Origin: Agrilactobacillus composti DSM 18527 = JCM 14202
GTDB taxonomy: Bacteria > Bacillota > Bacilli > Lactobacillales > Lactobacillaceae
Direction of reading: 5' to 3'
NCBI RefSeq assembly: GCF_001436375.1
Contig: NZ_AZGA01000066.1
Location: 13,439-65,243 of the forward strand
DNA: 51,805 bases
Shown here: positions 33,581 to 41,670 of the stretch, one piece after another
Layout of the letters: every line of letters starts with the position of its first letter
Numbering within the stretch: the first letter of the stretch is position 1
The notes under the pieces: model-generated
The model's database searches: none
What the model was told of the DNA's origin: nothing
The model's input: the letters and a program-made list of their open reading frames with translations, nothing else
Program-made: the position numbers and the translations under genes

Positions 33581-35617
33581 TTAATGTGTTGCTAAAGTTT
33601 CATGAATTTGTGGATTGTTCTTACGTTGATCAGCTCGATGAATAACATTGATAATTTGCCGAGCTTCTTGAGAACCTTCGTAAATACGACGAGCACGTTG
33701 ACTGTCACCTAAATTAACTAACAAAGCCTTATTTTCTGAAGCATACTCTGTCAATCCAGGCATCAATACATTATTACTACGCATACCCAAGCAAATAAAC
33801 GCTTTGTCAAAATCAATATTGAACGTCTTATTGCCGTGCGTAACCGTGGCATTTTGATTGGTTACTTTTTCTAGTTTAGTATCAACATACTGTTTCACAT
33901 TATATTTCTTGAGTAATTCTTGCATGCCGATTTTGGTGATCAAATCCAGTTCTTTACCAATTTCGGGTAACATATCTACCATGGTAATATTAGATTGATG
34001 ATGCTCCGTAAAGAATTCCATCACATCTAAGCCCACAGCGCCGCCACCAATAACTAAAATATTTTCGTTATTGGTTTTGAAGTTGTTTGGATTCTTTAAT
34101 AAATCAAAGATGTCATAAACGTGGCGATCACTCAACGCCATTGTATCTTTTAAGCCATCGATTGGTGGCAAGAGCGGTTTAGCACCTGTTGCATTCAAAA
34201 TTACATCCGGTTGAATAGCTGCAATTTTAGCTATATCTGCAGCTTCTCCAAGATGAATATCCAAATTATCTAGCAAAGAAGCCCGATTCTTCAAATAAAT
34301 AACATAATCATCGATCCGTTTTTTATCTGGTAATTTAGCAACTTCATGGGCCAACCCACCTAAATAATTCTTTTGTTCAAATAGCACCACGTCTGCACCT
34401 ATTTCAGCGGCAGAACAAGCAGCTTCCAACGCTGTGGTACCACCACCGATAACAACTAACTTCACCTGATGTTTGATTTGATCTTGTTTGTAGTCATCTT
34501 CGTTAATAACATCTGGATTAACTGTACACCGGATAGGCAAGCCTTTAGCGATTCGATGATCAGCACAACCGATATTGCATGAGATACATTTACGCAACAA
34601 TGCCTCTTGACCATCAGCAACCTTATTGACCCAATTTGGTTCAGCCAATAAGCCCCGACCCATAGCAATCAAATCAGCATCCCCATCTGCTAAAACTTTT
34701 TCCGTAACTTGTGGCGAACGGAAATTACCAGAAGTTACAACCACTTTATCAGGGAATTTTTGCTTCACAGCCTTAGCCATATAAGCACGCCAGCCATCGG
34801 CCAAGTTCATCTTGTCGATTTGATATTGTAATGTTTGATTAACTGCAGCAGAAACGTTCAAAATATCAGCTTCATCAGCAAAATAGTCTAGTAATTGCAA
34901 TGTATCTTCTAATGTATTCCCATCGTTAATAAACTCATCGGCACTAAAACGAACTGAGATGGGGAAACGAGGTCCAACAGCAGCTCGCACAGCAGCCAAG
35001 ACTTCTTTAGTGAGGCGGGCTCGTTTTTCAGGAGAACCACCGTAAGCATCGGTCCGATGATTATAATGTGGGGATAAAAATTGATCTAACAAATAGCTAT
35101 GCCCAGCATGAACTTCAACACTGTCAAAACCTGCCCGCTGTGCTCTGCTAGCTGCATCCGCATAACAATTAATAATATGATGAATCTCTTCAATACTTAG
35201 AGGTCTTGGATGTGGCATCCCTGGTTTAGAAGGCACATCAGATGCAGAAACGGTTTGTAATCCGTTTAACCGTAGTCCGGTGGCAGAAGCACCGGCGTGA
35301 TTGATTTGAACTGAAGTCTTAGCACCGAAAGCGTGCATGCGTTCATTAAACGTCCAAAGTCCTGGCATGAATTGATCATTATCCATTCGCAACTGAGTCG
35401 TTCCGTTTGTGCCTAAAGGATAATCAATACAGACATTCTCTAGTGTGATCAAGCCAGTACCACCCTTAGCCCGCTGTTCATAGTATTTGATATGGTCCTT
35501 ATTGATAGAACCATCGAAATTAGCAAAATTGGACCCCATTGGGGGCATCATAATTCTGTTCCGTACGGTCATACCATTAATAGTTAACGGTTGAAAAATA
35601 TGTGGATAATCTGTCAT
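33581..35617 (-). CDS. Old-Yellow-Enzyme / 2,4-dienoyl-CoA reductase-type flavoprotein
   Basis: The product is 678 residues in the order of the enoate/dienoyl-CoA reductase family. An N-terminal FMN TIM barrel (1-340) includes MPPMGSNFAN, VQINHAG, VEVHAGHSYLLDQFLSPHYNHRTDAYGGS and the His-x-x-Tyr type catalytic area. A 4Fe-4S cluster follows (CISCNIGCADHRIAKGLPIRC at about 344-364), then FAD- and NAD-binding halves with VIGGGTTALEAA and VIGGGAVGLDVMEFF. Such enzymes reduce activated C=C bonds of unsaturated acids or CoA esters with NAD(P)H and can extrude hydroxyl groups in related alcohol dehydratase-type members. It ends the operon that starts with the shikimate dehydrogenase and dehydroquinase genes, so the likely substrate is an unsaturated hydroaromatic acid or its CoA ester. 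Confidence 0.88.
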   Translation of the reverse strand: MTDYPHIFQPLTINGMTVRNRIMMPPMGSNFANFDGSINKDHIKYYEQRAKGGTGLITLENVCIDYPLGTNGTTQLRMDNDQFMPGLWTFNERMHAFGAKTSVQINHAGASATGLRLNGLQTVSASDVPSKPGMPHPRPLSIEEIHHIINCYADAASRAQRAGFDSVEVHAGHSYLLDQFLSPHYNHRTDAYGGSPEKRARLTKEVLAAVRAAVGPRFPISVRFSADEFINDGNTLEDTLQLLDYFADEADILNVSAAVNQTLQYQIDKMNLADGWRAYMAKAVKQKFPDKVVVTSGNFRSPQVTEKVLADGDADLIAMGRGLLAEPNWVNKVADGQEALLRKCISCNIGCADHRIAKGLPIRCTVNPDVINEDDYKQDQIKHQVKLVVIGGGTTALEAACSAAEIGADVVLFEQKNYLGGLAHEVAKLPDKKRIDDYVIYLKNRASLLDNLDIHLGEAADIAKIAAIQPDVILNATGAKPLLPPIDGLKDTMALSDRHVYDIFDLLKNPNNFKTNNENILVIGGGAVGLDVMEFFTEHHQSNITMVDMLPEIGKELDLITKIGMQELLKKYNVKQYVDTKLEKVTNQNATVTHGNKTFNIDFDKAFICLGMRSNNVLMPGLTEYASENKALLVNLGDSQRARRIYEGSQEARQIINVIHRADQRKNNPQIHETLATH

Positions 35618-35643
35618 TACTATTTCCCCCTTTGAAGTTATCT

Positions 35644-36402
35644 TTAAAGTTTTAAATCTTCTAAATCTTGACGCAAATTTTGAATTGGAATCTGTCCTGG
35701 TGCAGAAGCAGCGCCAACTGTTGCAAAAGTAAGCGCTGAGCCAAACGCTTCACCAGAAATTCTAGAAACTTTACCAATATTTCCCATAGACATAGTAATC
35801 ACAGGTTGCGTTAATTCACTGCTCGCTTCATTAGTAGCGGCCAGTAGTTCCAGGACATCTGCAGTATTCTGAGGCATTACAGCCATTTTTGCGACATCAG
35901 CGCCGTAAGCTATCATTTTCTTTAAACATGTTTTAATCTCAGCTTTGGCTGGTGTGGCGTTGAAGTCATGATTGCTCATGATCACAACCACATTTGCTAC
36001 TTTAGCTTGTTGTAAAATACTTTTGATTTGGGTTTCATCATGATACAGTTCTACATCGATGGCATCGGTTTGCTGTGCACTGATTACTGTCTTACAAATT
36101 CCAAAATAATCATTTTCACTGAGCAACAATTCGCCGCCTTCGCCTTTCGTTCTGAAAGTTGTAAGTAACGCCAAATCGCCTAAAGTTGCGCGTAACGCCT
36201 TAGCAGTTTCAATATAGGCCGTCTTATCAGTAATACCTTCAAAGAAATCAATTCGCCATTCAACAATATCAGGCTTTGCATTAGCAATTTCTTCAGCTTG
36301 TTGTAAAACTGCTGCTTTGGTTTTGCCGGTGATAGGCACGGCGATTTTAGGACGGCCTTGACCTAAAACAATATTTCTAACTTTAACACCTTGTTTAGAC
36401 AA
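35644..36402 (-). CDS. aroD: 3-Dehydroquinate dehydratase, type I
   Basis: The product is 252 residues from a TTG start with AGGGG upstream. It interconverts 3-dehydroquinate and 3-dehydroshikimate through a Schiff base. Visible: EWRIDFFEG (Glu86 region), MSNHDFNATP (catalytic His143), AKMAVMPQ (Schiff-base Lys170), and MSMGNIGKVSRISGEAFGS followed by GAASAPGQIP (substrate carboxylate binding). It sits between the YdiB-like dehydrogenase and the flavoprotein. No other aromatic-biosynthesis gene is present, which argues for quinate/shikimate catabolism rather than anabolism. Confidence 0.93.
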   Translation of the reverse strand: MSKQGVKVRNIVLGQGRPKIAVPITGKTKAAVLQQAEEIANAKPDIVEWRIDFFEGITDKTAYIETAKALRATLGDLALLTTFRTKGEGGELLLSENDYFGICKTVISAQQTDAIDVELYHDETQIKSILQQAKVANVVVIMSNHDFNATPAKAEIKTCLKKMIAYGADVAKMAVMPQNTADVLELLAATNEASSELTQPVITMSMGNIGKVSRISGEAFGSALTFATVGAASAPGQIPIQNLRQDLEDLKL

Positions 36403-36453
36403 TTCACTATTCCCCTATTCTCAAATCGAACGATTCCGATTAGATTTCATAAA

Positions 36454-37326
36454 TTATTCAGAAAACAACAAATCACGAATATAATCCACTGGCATATTTT
36501 CACCAGTCCATAATTTGAAAGCTTCAGCACCTTGTTCTAACATCATGCCTAAGCCGTTAAAGACATGTTGTACGCCAGCTTCTTGCGCAACAGTCATTAA
36601 CTTCGTAGTCCTTGGCGCATAGACTGTATCAAAAACAATCATATCCTTGCGGAACCAGCCGGGATCACTAACTAGAGTCAAGTCTTCTAATGGCTTCATG
36701 CCAACACCAGTAGCATCACAATAAATAGCAGAATCTGCTATTTCCTTCTTGAAAGTAGCTTGATCATCAATGTCGAACAGCGTTGCTTTACATTTTGTCT
36801 TGCTATTAATGACTTCAACATTACGCTTGGCATTTTCCCATTCAGCATCTTTCTTATTAACGATGGAAATTTCCTTAACGCCATCTAAAGCGGCTTGAAT
36901 TGCAATAGCTGTGCCAGCACCACCAGCGCCCGCTAAAGTCATCTTTTCACCACGAATATCCAGATTTTCATCTTCTAATGACTTCATAAATCCGGTGCCA
37001 TCTGTACAGTAACCTGTTAATACACCATGATCATTGACAATGGTATTCACGGCACCGGTCATTTCAGCAGCTGGATCAATTTTATCTAGTAAGTCCATAA
37101 CTTTTTGTTTGTTTGGCATGGAGATATTTGAACCACGCATATCTAATGTTCGAATGGCATCAACCGCTTGAGGTAGCGTCGCATTTGTGATTTCAAAAGC
37201 AAGATAAGCATAGTTCAAGCCGAGTTTGGCAAAAGCATTATTATGCATAGTTGGTGACATTGAATGCCTGATAGGATAAGCCATTAACCCAATTAAAATT
37301 GTATGCCCATCGATTCGTTCTGTCAT
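36454..37326 (-). CDS. aroE: Quinate/shikimate dehydrogenase (YdiB-like)
   Basis: The product is 290 residues from MTERIDGHTILIGLMAYPIRHS (ATG 37324-37326, GGAGGAA site). It oxidises quinate or shikimate, or reduces the 3-dehydro compounds, with NAD(P). Visible: the substrate serines in YPIRHSMSPTMHN, the catalytic Lys in SNISMPNKQ (SMPNK as in YdiB; biosynthetic AroE usually has TIPHK), the Asp in YCTDGTGF, and the Rossmann loop GAGGAGTAIAIQ. The VNKKDAEW segment, like YdiB's, lacks the Arg pair typical of NADP-specific AroE, suggesting NAD use. It is the first gene of an operon with aroD and the flavoprotein, divergent from a LysR gene, a typical arrangement for inducible catabolic genes. 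Confidence 0.88.
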   Translation of the reverse strand: MTERIDGHTILIGLMAYPIRHSMSPTMHNNAFAKLGLNYAYLAFEITNATLPQAVDAIRTLDMRGSNISMPNKQKVMDLLDKIDPAAEMTGAVNTIVNDHGVLTGYCTDGTGFMKSLEDENLDIRGEKMTLAGAGGAGTAIAIQAALDGVKEISIVNKKDAEWENAKRNVEVINSKTKCKATLFDIDDQATFKKEIADSAIYCDATGVGMKPLEDLTLVSDPGWFRKDMIVFDTVYAPRTTKLMTVAQEAGVQHVFNGLGMMLEQGAEAFKLWTGENMPVDYIRDLLFSE

Positions 37327-37391
37327 TATCAGTTCCTCCAATTTTTTTGAATAATACTATTTAATAAACATTTCACAATCAGATTACCACG

Positions 37392-37409
37392 TTTAATCTA
37401 TTGATTAAA
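37392..37409. promoter_or_regulatory. Palindrome in the aroE-lysR intergenic region
   Basis: TTTAATC-TATT-GATTAAA, an 18-bp inverted repeat, lies upstream of the aroE operon start. It is a likely second contact site for the LysR regulator. Confidence 0.5.
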
Positions 37410-37426
37410 TACAACATTTTAGATAT

Positions 37427-37449
37427 ATTAATAGATAATATCTATTAAT
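37427..37449. promoter_or_regulatory. 23-bp palindrome, LysR operator type A
   Basis: A 10-bp inverted repeat with a 3-bp centre of the form ATTAATAGA-N5-TCTATTAAT. It ends just before the ribosome site of the lysR gene, so binding there could repress lysR. It is nearly identical to the palindrome at 48781-48803 before the acyl-CoA operon. Confidence 0.7.
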
Positions 37450-37462
37450 GGAGGTCATGAAA

Positions 37463-38392
37463 ATGAATTTGAAACATTTGCTATTTTTTAAAGAATTAGC
37501 ACGTACTCAGCACATGTCCAAAGCCGCGGAAAACTTAGGTATCTCTCAGCCCACACTAAGCTATGCCATTGATAAGCTGGAAAAGGAGTTAGGGGTGCCC
37601 TTATTTGAAAAAGATGGCCGTAATATTAAATTGACAGTACTTGGGAAAACTTACTTACAATTCATTACTAGAGGGCTCAATGAGCTAGATCGAGGTAAAG
37701 AACTTTTAGCCCAATCTCTAGATCCAAATATCGGTCATGTCAAATTGGGATTCACGTATACCATGGGGCAACAATTAATCCCTGAAATTGTGACGCAATT
37801 TCAACCACAAAAAAAAGATCAGCACATCAGCTTTGAGTTCTCACAAGGTAATAGTCGTGATTTATTAAAACAACTCATTAATGATGAACATGATCTTGTG
37901 GTCTCTTCTTATATGCCAAAAATCGGCGAGCAAGAATCAACCAATAGTTTAGAATTTATTCCATTGGTAAAACAGCGGATTATGCTGGCAGTAGCCCCAG
38001 ACCATCCCTTGGCAAATCGGGAAAGTGTTTCTGTTCAAGAGCTAGCCACCTATCCTATGATTTATTTTTCAAAAAATAGTGGTCTGCGGTCCTTGATAGA
38101 CAGTATTTTTAAACATGCCCATGTAAAACCGAATATTATTGCTGAAATTGAAGAAGATCATACTATTGTTGGTTTTGTACAATATGGCTATGGCATCGCA
38201 TTAATTCCGAATTTACCACAATTAGACCAAAGTTTGGTCCGTCTAATACCCTTAAAGGATAATCCGATTCAGCATCAAATTTATCTCGCTTATCGTGACA
38301 ATCGCTTCATGATACCTTCTGTGATTCGCTTTCGCAACTTCATTGAGCATTATTGCGAAGCCCAATTTACAAGTCAAAACAAGATGCTTTAA
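37463..38392 (+). CDS. LysR-family regulator of the hydroaromatic operon
   Basis: The product is 309 residues from MNLKHLLFFKELARTQHMSKAAENLGISQPTLSYAIDKLEKELG (ATG 37463, GGAGG at 8 nt; the earlier ATGs lie on or before that site). It has an N-terminal winged HTH, then a two-lobe effector domain resembling CbbR/CynR-type proteins (VVSSYMPKIG, PLVKQRIMLAVAPDHPLA, EDHTIVGFVQYGYGIALIP). It is divergent from aroE-aroD-flavoprotein and is the obvious candidate activator, perhaps responding to shikimate or quinate. It is paralogous to the LysR at 49200-50099. Its stop lies 1 nt from the convergent MFS gene. Confidence 0.88.
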   Translation: MNLKHLLFFKELARTQHMSKAAENLGISQPTLSYAIDKLEKELGVPLFEKDGRNIKLTVLGKTYLQFITRGLNELDRGKELLAQSLDPNIGHVKLGFTYTMGQQLIPEIVTQFQPQKKDQHISFEFSQGNSRDLLKQLINDEHDLVVSSYMPKIGEQESTNSLEFIPLVKQRIMLAVAPDHPLANRESVSVQELATYPMIYFSKNSGLRSLIDSIFKHAHVKPNIIAEIEEDHTIVGFVQYGYGIALIPNLPQLDQSLVRLIPLKDNPIQHQIYLAYRDNRFMIPSVIRFRNFIEHYCEAQFTSQNKML

Positions 38393-38393
38393 A

Positions 38394-39590
38394 TCAAATG
38401 ATAGCTTGTTTCTTGGTATTGAAGAATATGATAATACCAAGTAAAAATCCAATCGCGGCTATAACGCAGTCAAACACCATGATACTGTGAATACTGATTT
38501 TGAACAGATACCCTGTAATGATTGGAATGGTAAAAGACGAAATACTCCCGGCTGTATAGTAAATTCCTGTAACTAAACCCTTTCGATGGGGGAACAATTC
38601 ACTCATGATGGTTAAACCGATTTGCATAACGCCTCCGGCTGCCGAAAATCCAATCAAGAAAGATCCAACTGTTAAAACAACAGGTGTCAAGATGAATGAA
38701 ATAGCCATCAAGGTCATGAATGAAACAAATGTACTAATCAACATTAAATTTGTTGAGCGCATATGCAATCTACCGGTCAATAACGCAGAGACTAATACGC
38801 CTACGATTGAACCAACACTATAAATGCTGACTAGATAACGGGCATGGGCTGTATTCATATTTAAAACGGCCTGGCCATATTTGGTGAGCCATTGGCTTAC
38901 CAAATAAAACGTAGACATAGAAATATATCCATAAATTGTTAATACAATAGCGTTAACTTTCTGATTAGAAGATAATGGTTCTTTAACAACCTCATCAGCA
39001 GTATCCTTCTTTGGTTTTGGTACTGTTGTTAATTTCGGGAATGTACTTCTACTGATAAAGAAAAAGTTGATAGCAAAAATAATGGTACAAACCATGAAGG
39101 AAACACCGAACCACCAGTCAAAGTGTTCAACCATTGTCACAAGAATCGGTAAAATCAATTCCCCAATGGAGGCAAATGCTTTTATCAGAATATTCGCTGT
39201 GGTTGGATTCTCGGGATATAGTTCCATCAAAGCCGGATAAGTGCCAGAATCTAAAAAAGAATTGGCCATCCCCGCTAATATACCGAATAAATAAGCAACA
39301 TACATATTATGACTAAAGGTAATTCCAATGAAAAAGGGAATATACGTTAATATGCCTAACAATACAAAGGGCTTACGGCCATATTTATCTGAAAGTACGC
39401 CAGAAATATAAAGCACAATTAACCGGCCAATACCCAAGGATGAGATAACAAATGAAACACCAGCAGCTGACGTCCCCCATTGGCGACTTAACGCTGTCAT
39501 ATTCTGTGCCAAGATAACAATGGCCATCCCATGAACTAAGTAGTTGACATAAAGACTTATGCTCAGTTTTAAACGCTGTGATCTTTCCAT
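38394..39590 (-). CDS. MFS transporter, probable organic-acid carrier
   Basis: The product is 398 residues with 12 predicted membrane helices. The MFS motif between helices 2 and 3 is SGVLSDKYGRKPF, and a central basic/acidic loop (PKLTTVPKPKKDTADEV) follows helix 6. It is clearly related to the carrier at 50309-51541: both share GIGR..., SDKxGRKP and a GYPALxE/GTYPALME block after helix 4. It is the last gene of the acyl-CoA operon strand, after a large imperfect hairpin. It probably imports the substrate or exports the reduced product. Confidence 0.82.
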   Translation of the reverse strand: MERSQRLKLSISLYVNYLVHGMAIVILAQNMTALSRQWGTSAAGVSFVISSLGIGRLIVLYISGVLSDKYGRKPFVLLGILTYIPFFIGITFSHNMYVAYLFGILAGMANSFLDSGTYPALMELYPENPTTANILIKAFASIGELILPILVTMVEHFDWWFGVSFMVCTIIFAINFFFISRSTFPKLTTVPKPKKDTADEVVKEPLSSNQKVNAIVLTIYGYISMSTFYLVSQWLTKYGQAVLNMNTAHARYLVSIYSVGSIVGVLVSALLTGRLHMRSTNLMLISTFVSFMTLMAISFILTPVVLTVGSFLIGFSAAGGVMQIGLTIMSELFPHRKGLVTGIYYTAGSISSFTIPIITGYLFKISIHSIMVFDCVIAAIGFLLGIIIFFNTKKQAII

Positions 39591-39616
39591 AGCTTTGCCC
39601 CAATTCTATTAAGTGT

Positions 39617-39688
39617 ATAAAACACAATTATCCTATGCTATTATTTCGATCATTGTAAACGAATGACATAGGATTTCCTGTGTTTTAT
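39617..39688. repeat. Large imperfect inverted repeat between the FAD-oxidase and MFS genes
   Basis: ATAAAACACA (39617-39626) pairs with TGTGTTTTAT (39679-39688), and ATCCTATG (39630-39637) with CATAGGAT (39667-39674), around a 29-nt loop. There is no T-run, so RNA processing or stability control within the transcript is more likely than termination. Confidence 0.5.
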
Positions 39689-39702
39689 TTAAATGTCGAG
39701 TT

Positions 39703-41094
39703 CTAAATGACTTTCTCTGGATTCAAGATATTATTTGGATCAACAGCCTTCTTAATGGCACGCATCATATTTAAAGTACTGTCTTCCAACGCAAGATTTA
39801 AATATTTACGCTTGGCCATACCAATGCCATGCTCCCCGGAAACTTGTCCACCAAGTTTGCGTCCTTCTGCATACATTGCATCAAAAACCGTGTTCAATTT
39901 TGCTTGCCAAGTTTGATCATCTAAATCATCTCGACAAATATAGAAGTGTAAGTTACCATCGCCCACATGTCCAAAACCTGGAATCCGAATAGCTTCAGAT
40001 TTAGAAGTGTCATGGGTAAATTGAATGAAGTCCACAATTTTACTTCTTGGTACGACCACATCGGCTTCTTCCATTTCAGTCGTAGAATTCTTAATGGCTT
40101 CCAAAAAGGCTCCCCGCGCAGTCCAAACAGTATCTCGCTGACCATCATCATCTAAAACATAGACATCTTCAGCACCATTGTCTAAACAAATCTCGGCAAC
40201 TTTTTCATAAGCGCCTTCCACCTCTTCAGTCGTCTGACCATCAAAGGATAATAGCAAATATGCAGTATGGTTGTCTTCTGGAAAAACTTTGTTTGTAAAT
40301 ATTTCCCAAAATTTAACGGAATTATTTTCAAAGAATTCCATCGCTGTTGGTACAATTCCAGAACGTAAGATTACTGGTACGTTCTTAATAGCACCCTCAA
40401 AACTTTCAAATGGAATTAACAAACTAGTAGTTACTGTTGGCAACATAATCAGTTTCAAGGTGGCTTCTGTTACGATTCCTAATGTACCTTCAGAACCAAT
40501 CACCAAGTCCTTCAAATCATAGCCAGAACTATTCTTCACTACTTTACCACCTAAATGCATGACATCACCATTAGGCGCAACAACAGTTAAGGCCCGGATA
40601 AAATCTCTAGTGACACCATATTTTATTGCCCGCATTCCACCTGCATTGGTAGAAATATTACCGCCAATCGTTGCAGATTTCTCACCAGGGTCTGGTGGAT
40701 AGAAGAAGCCCTTCTCTTCTGTAAATGACTTAATATCCATCAATAAAACACCGGGGTCTACAGTTAGTGTTAAATTATCTTCATCCAGTTCTTTGATCTG
40801 GTTCATACCTGAAAGGTCTATTAAGATACCGCCCTTCACGGCAATTGAACCACCAACTAAGCCAGTCCCAGCGCCACGTACAACGACAGGGATATTTTGA
40901 GCATAAGCCACTTTCATCACTGCAGAAACATCTTCTGTAGATTTTGCTTTGACCACAAGATCTGGTAAGTGAAAGTAGGTACCCATTTCATCGTGACCAT
41001 AGTCTTCAGATATTTCATCACCAGAAAGCAATTGTTCTTTGGGTAATACATCCTTTAATAGAGCCAGAATGTCTATTTGTTTTGTTGATTCCAT
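39703..41094 (-). CDS. GlcD-type FAD-linked 2-hydroxyacid dehydrogenase
   Basis: The product is 463 residues from MESTKQIDILALLKD (ATG 41092-41094, GGAGG at 8 nt). The FAD-binding type 4 (PCMH) domain contains VVVRGAGTGLVGGS, DPGEKSATIGGNISTNAGGMRAIKYG and GSEGTLGIVTEATLKL; the C-terminal domain has GFGHVGDGNLHFYI and SGEHGIGMAKRKYL. These enzymes oxidise D-lactate, glycolate or other 2-hydroxyacids, and in several anaerobes the partner is ETF (as LctD with LctBC). EtfAB are encoded three genes upstream in the same operon, so it probably feeds or drains electrons through ETF. Confidence 0.87.
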   Translation of the reverse strand: MESTKQIDILALLKDVLPKEQLLSGDEISEDYGHDEMGTYFHLPDLVVKAKSTEDVSAVMKVAYAQNIPVVVRGAGTGLVGGSIAVKGGILIDLSGMNQIKELDEDNLTLTVDPGVLLMDIKSFTEEKGFFYPPDPGEKSATIGGNISTNAGGMRAIKYGVTRDFIRALTVVAPNGDVMHLGGKVVKNSSGYDLKDLVIGSEGTLGIVTEATLKLIMLPTVTTSLLIPFESFEGAIKNVPVILRSGIVPTAMEFFENNSVKFWEIFTNKVFPEDNHTAYLLLSFDGQTTEEVEGAYEKVAEICLDNGAEDVYVLDDDGQRDTVWTARGAFLEAIKNSTTEMEEADVVVPRSKIVDFIQFTHDTSKSEAIRIPGFGHVGDGNLHFYICRDDLDDQTWQAKLNTVFDAMYAEGRKLGGQVSGEHGIGMAKRKYLNLALEDSTLNMMRAIKKAVDPNNILNPEKVI

Positions 41095-41121
41095 TTGAAA
41101 GCCTCCGTTCATTAACGTTCG

Positions 41122-41670
41122 TTAATCTTTTTTGTCAGCGAAAATACTAGTAAATGGCGAAATATCACGACCAAAAATACCTTCTTTTCCCCAACTTGCA
41201 TAAACCGCAAAACCATTCTTACATTTAAAGCGACATTCCTCGCAGGGATCCTTACCACAGTATGCATAAGCGTCCTCATCTGCTAAAGCAAAAAGTAATT
41301 TTTTCTTTGAATTATGCACAATATATTTAAATTGAAACCCTGTAAATGTTAACAGACAGACCCACTCAATGTGATGACTTTCTGAATTCAAAAGTTCATC
41401 AGATAGCGTGACCTCGACACAATTATTATTAAACCCACCAATAATTTGATACTTCGGTGTATGCTCGTCATCATTTTCATTCATCATAATTGGTAAGGGT
41501 TCAGCAATGTCTGGATACTGTGTTAATTCTGAACCAGAAATAGATGCAAATACTTGATTTTGGCCTTTCAACTTAAAGAATTGCGGTGTATGACGCATGA
41601 CTGAAGGCCGTTGTGTTGCAGTGGACCTTGTGATACTAAATTCTCTTGATGGCATTACCATGTCAATCAT
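41122..41670 (-). CDS. Unknown protein with C-terminal four-cysteine cluster
   Basis: The product is 182 residues; its start codon overlaps the stop of the CoA ligase gene (ATGA), so it is translationally coupled. I do not recognise the family. Residues 1-130 are mixed alpha/beta, without membrane segments. At about 137-155 lies YCGKDPCEECRFKCKNG, spacing C-x4-C-x2-C-x3-C, suitable for an Fe-S cluster or a zinc knuckle. It is encoded between the CoA ligase and the GlcD-type dehydrogenase. It could be an electron-transfer partner or a subunit of the dehydrogenase. Confidence 0.7.
   Translation of the reverse strand: MIDMVMPSREFSITRSTATQRPSVMRHTPQFFKLKGQNQVFASISGSELTQYPDIAEPLPIMMNENDDEHTPKYQIIGGFNNNCVEVTLSDELLNSESHHIEWVCLLTFTGFQFKYIVHNSKKKLLFALADEDAYAYCGKDPCEECRFKCKNGFAVYASWGKEGIFGRDISPFTSIFADKKD

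Noticed and set aside
35644-37326. aroD and aroE as housekeeping aromatic amino acid synthesis genes
   Set aside because: No other shikimate-pathway biosynthetic gene is present, the dehydrogenase is YdiB-like (SMPNK), and the genes share an operon and operator type with CoA and flavoprotein genes under LysR control.
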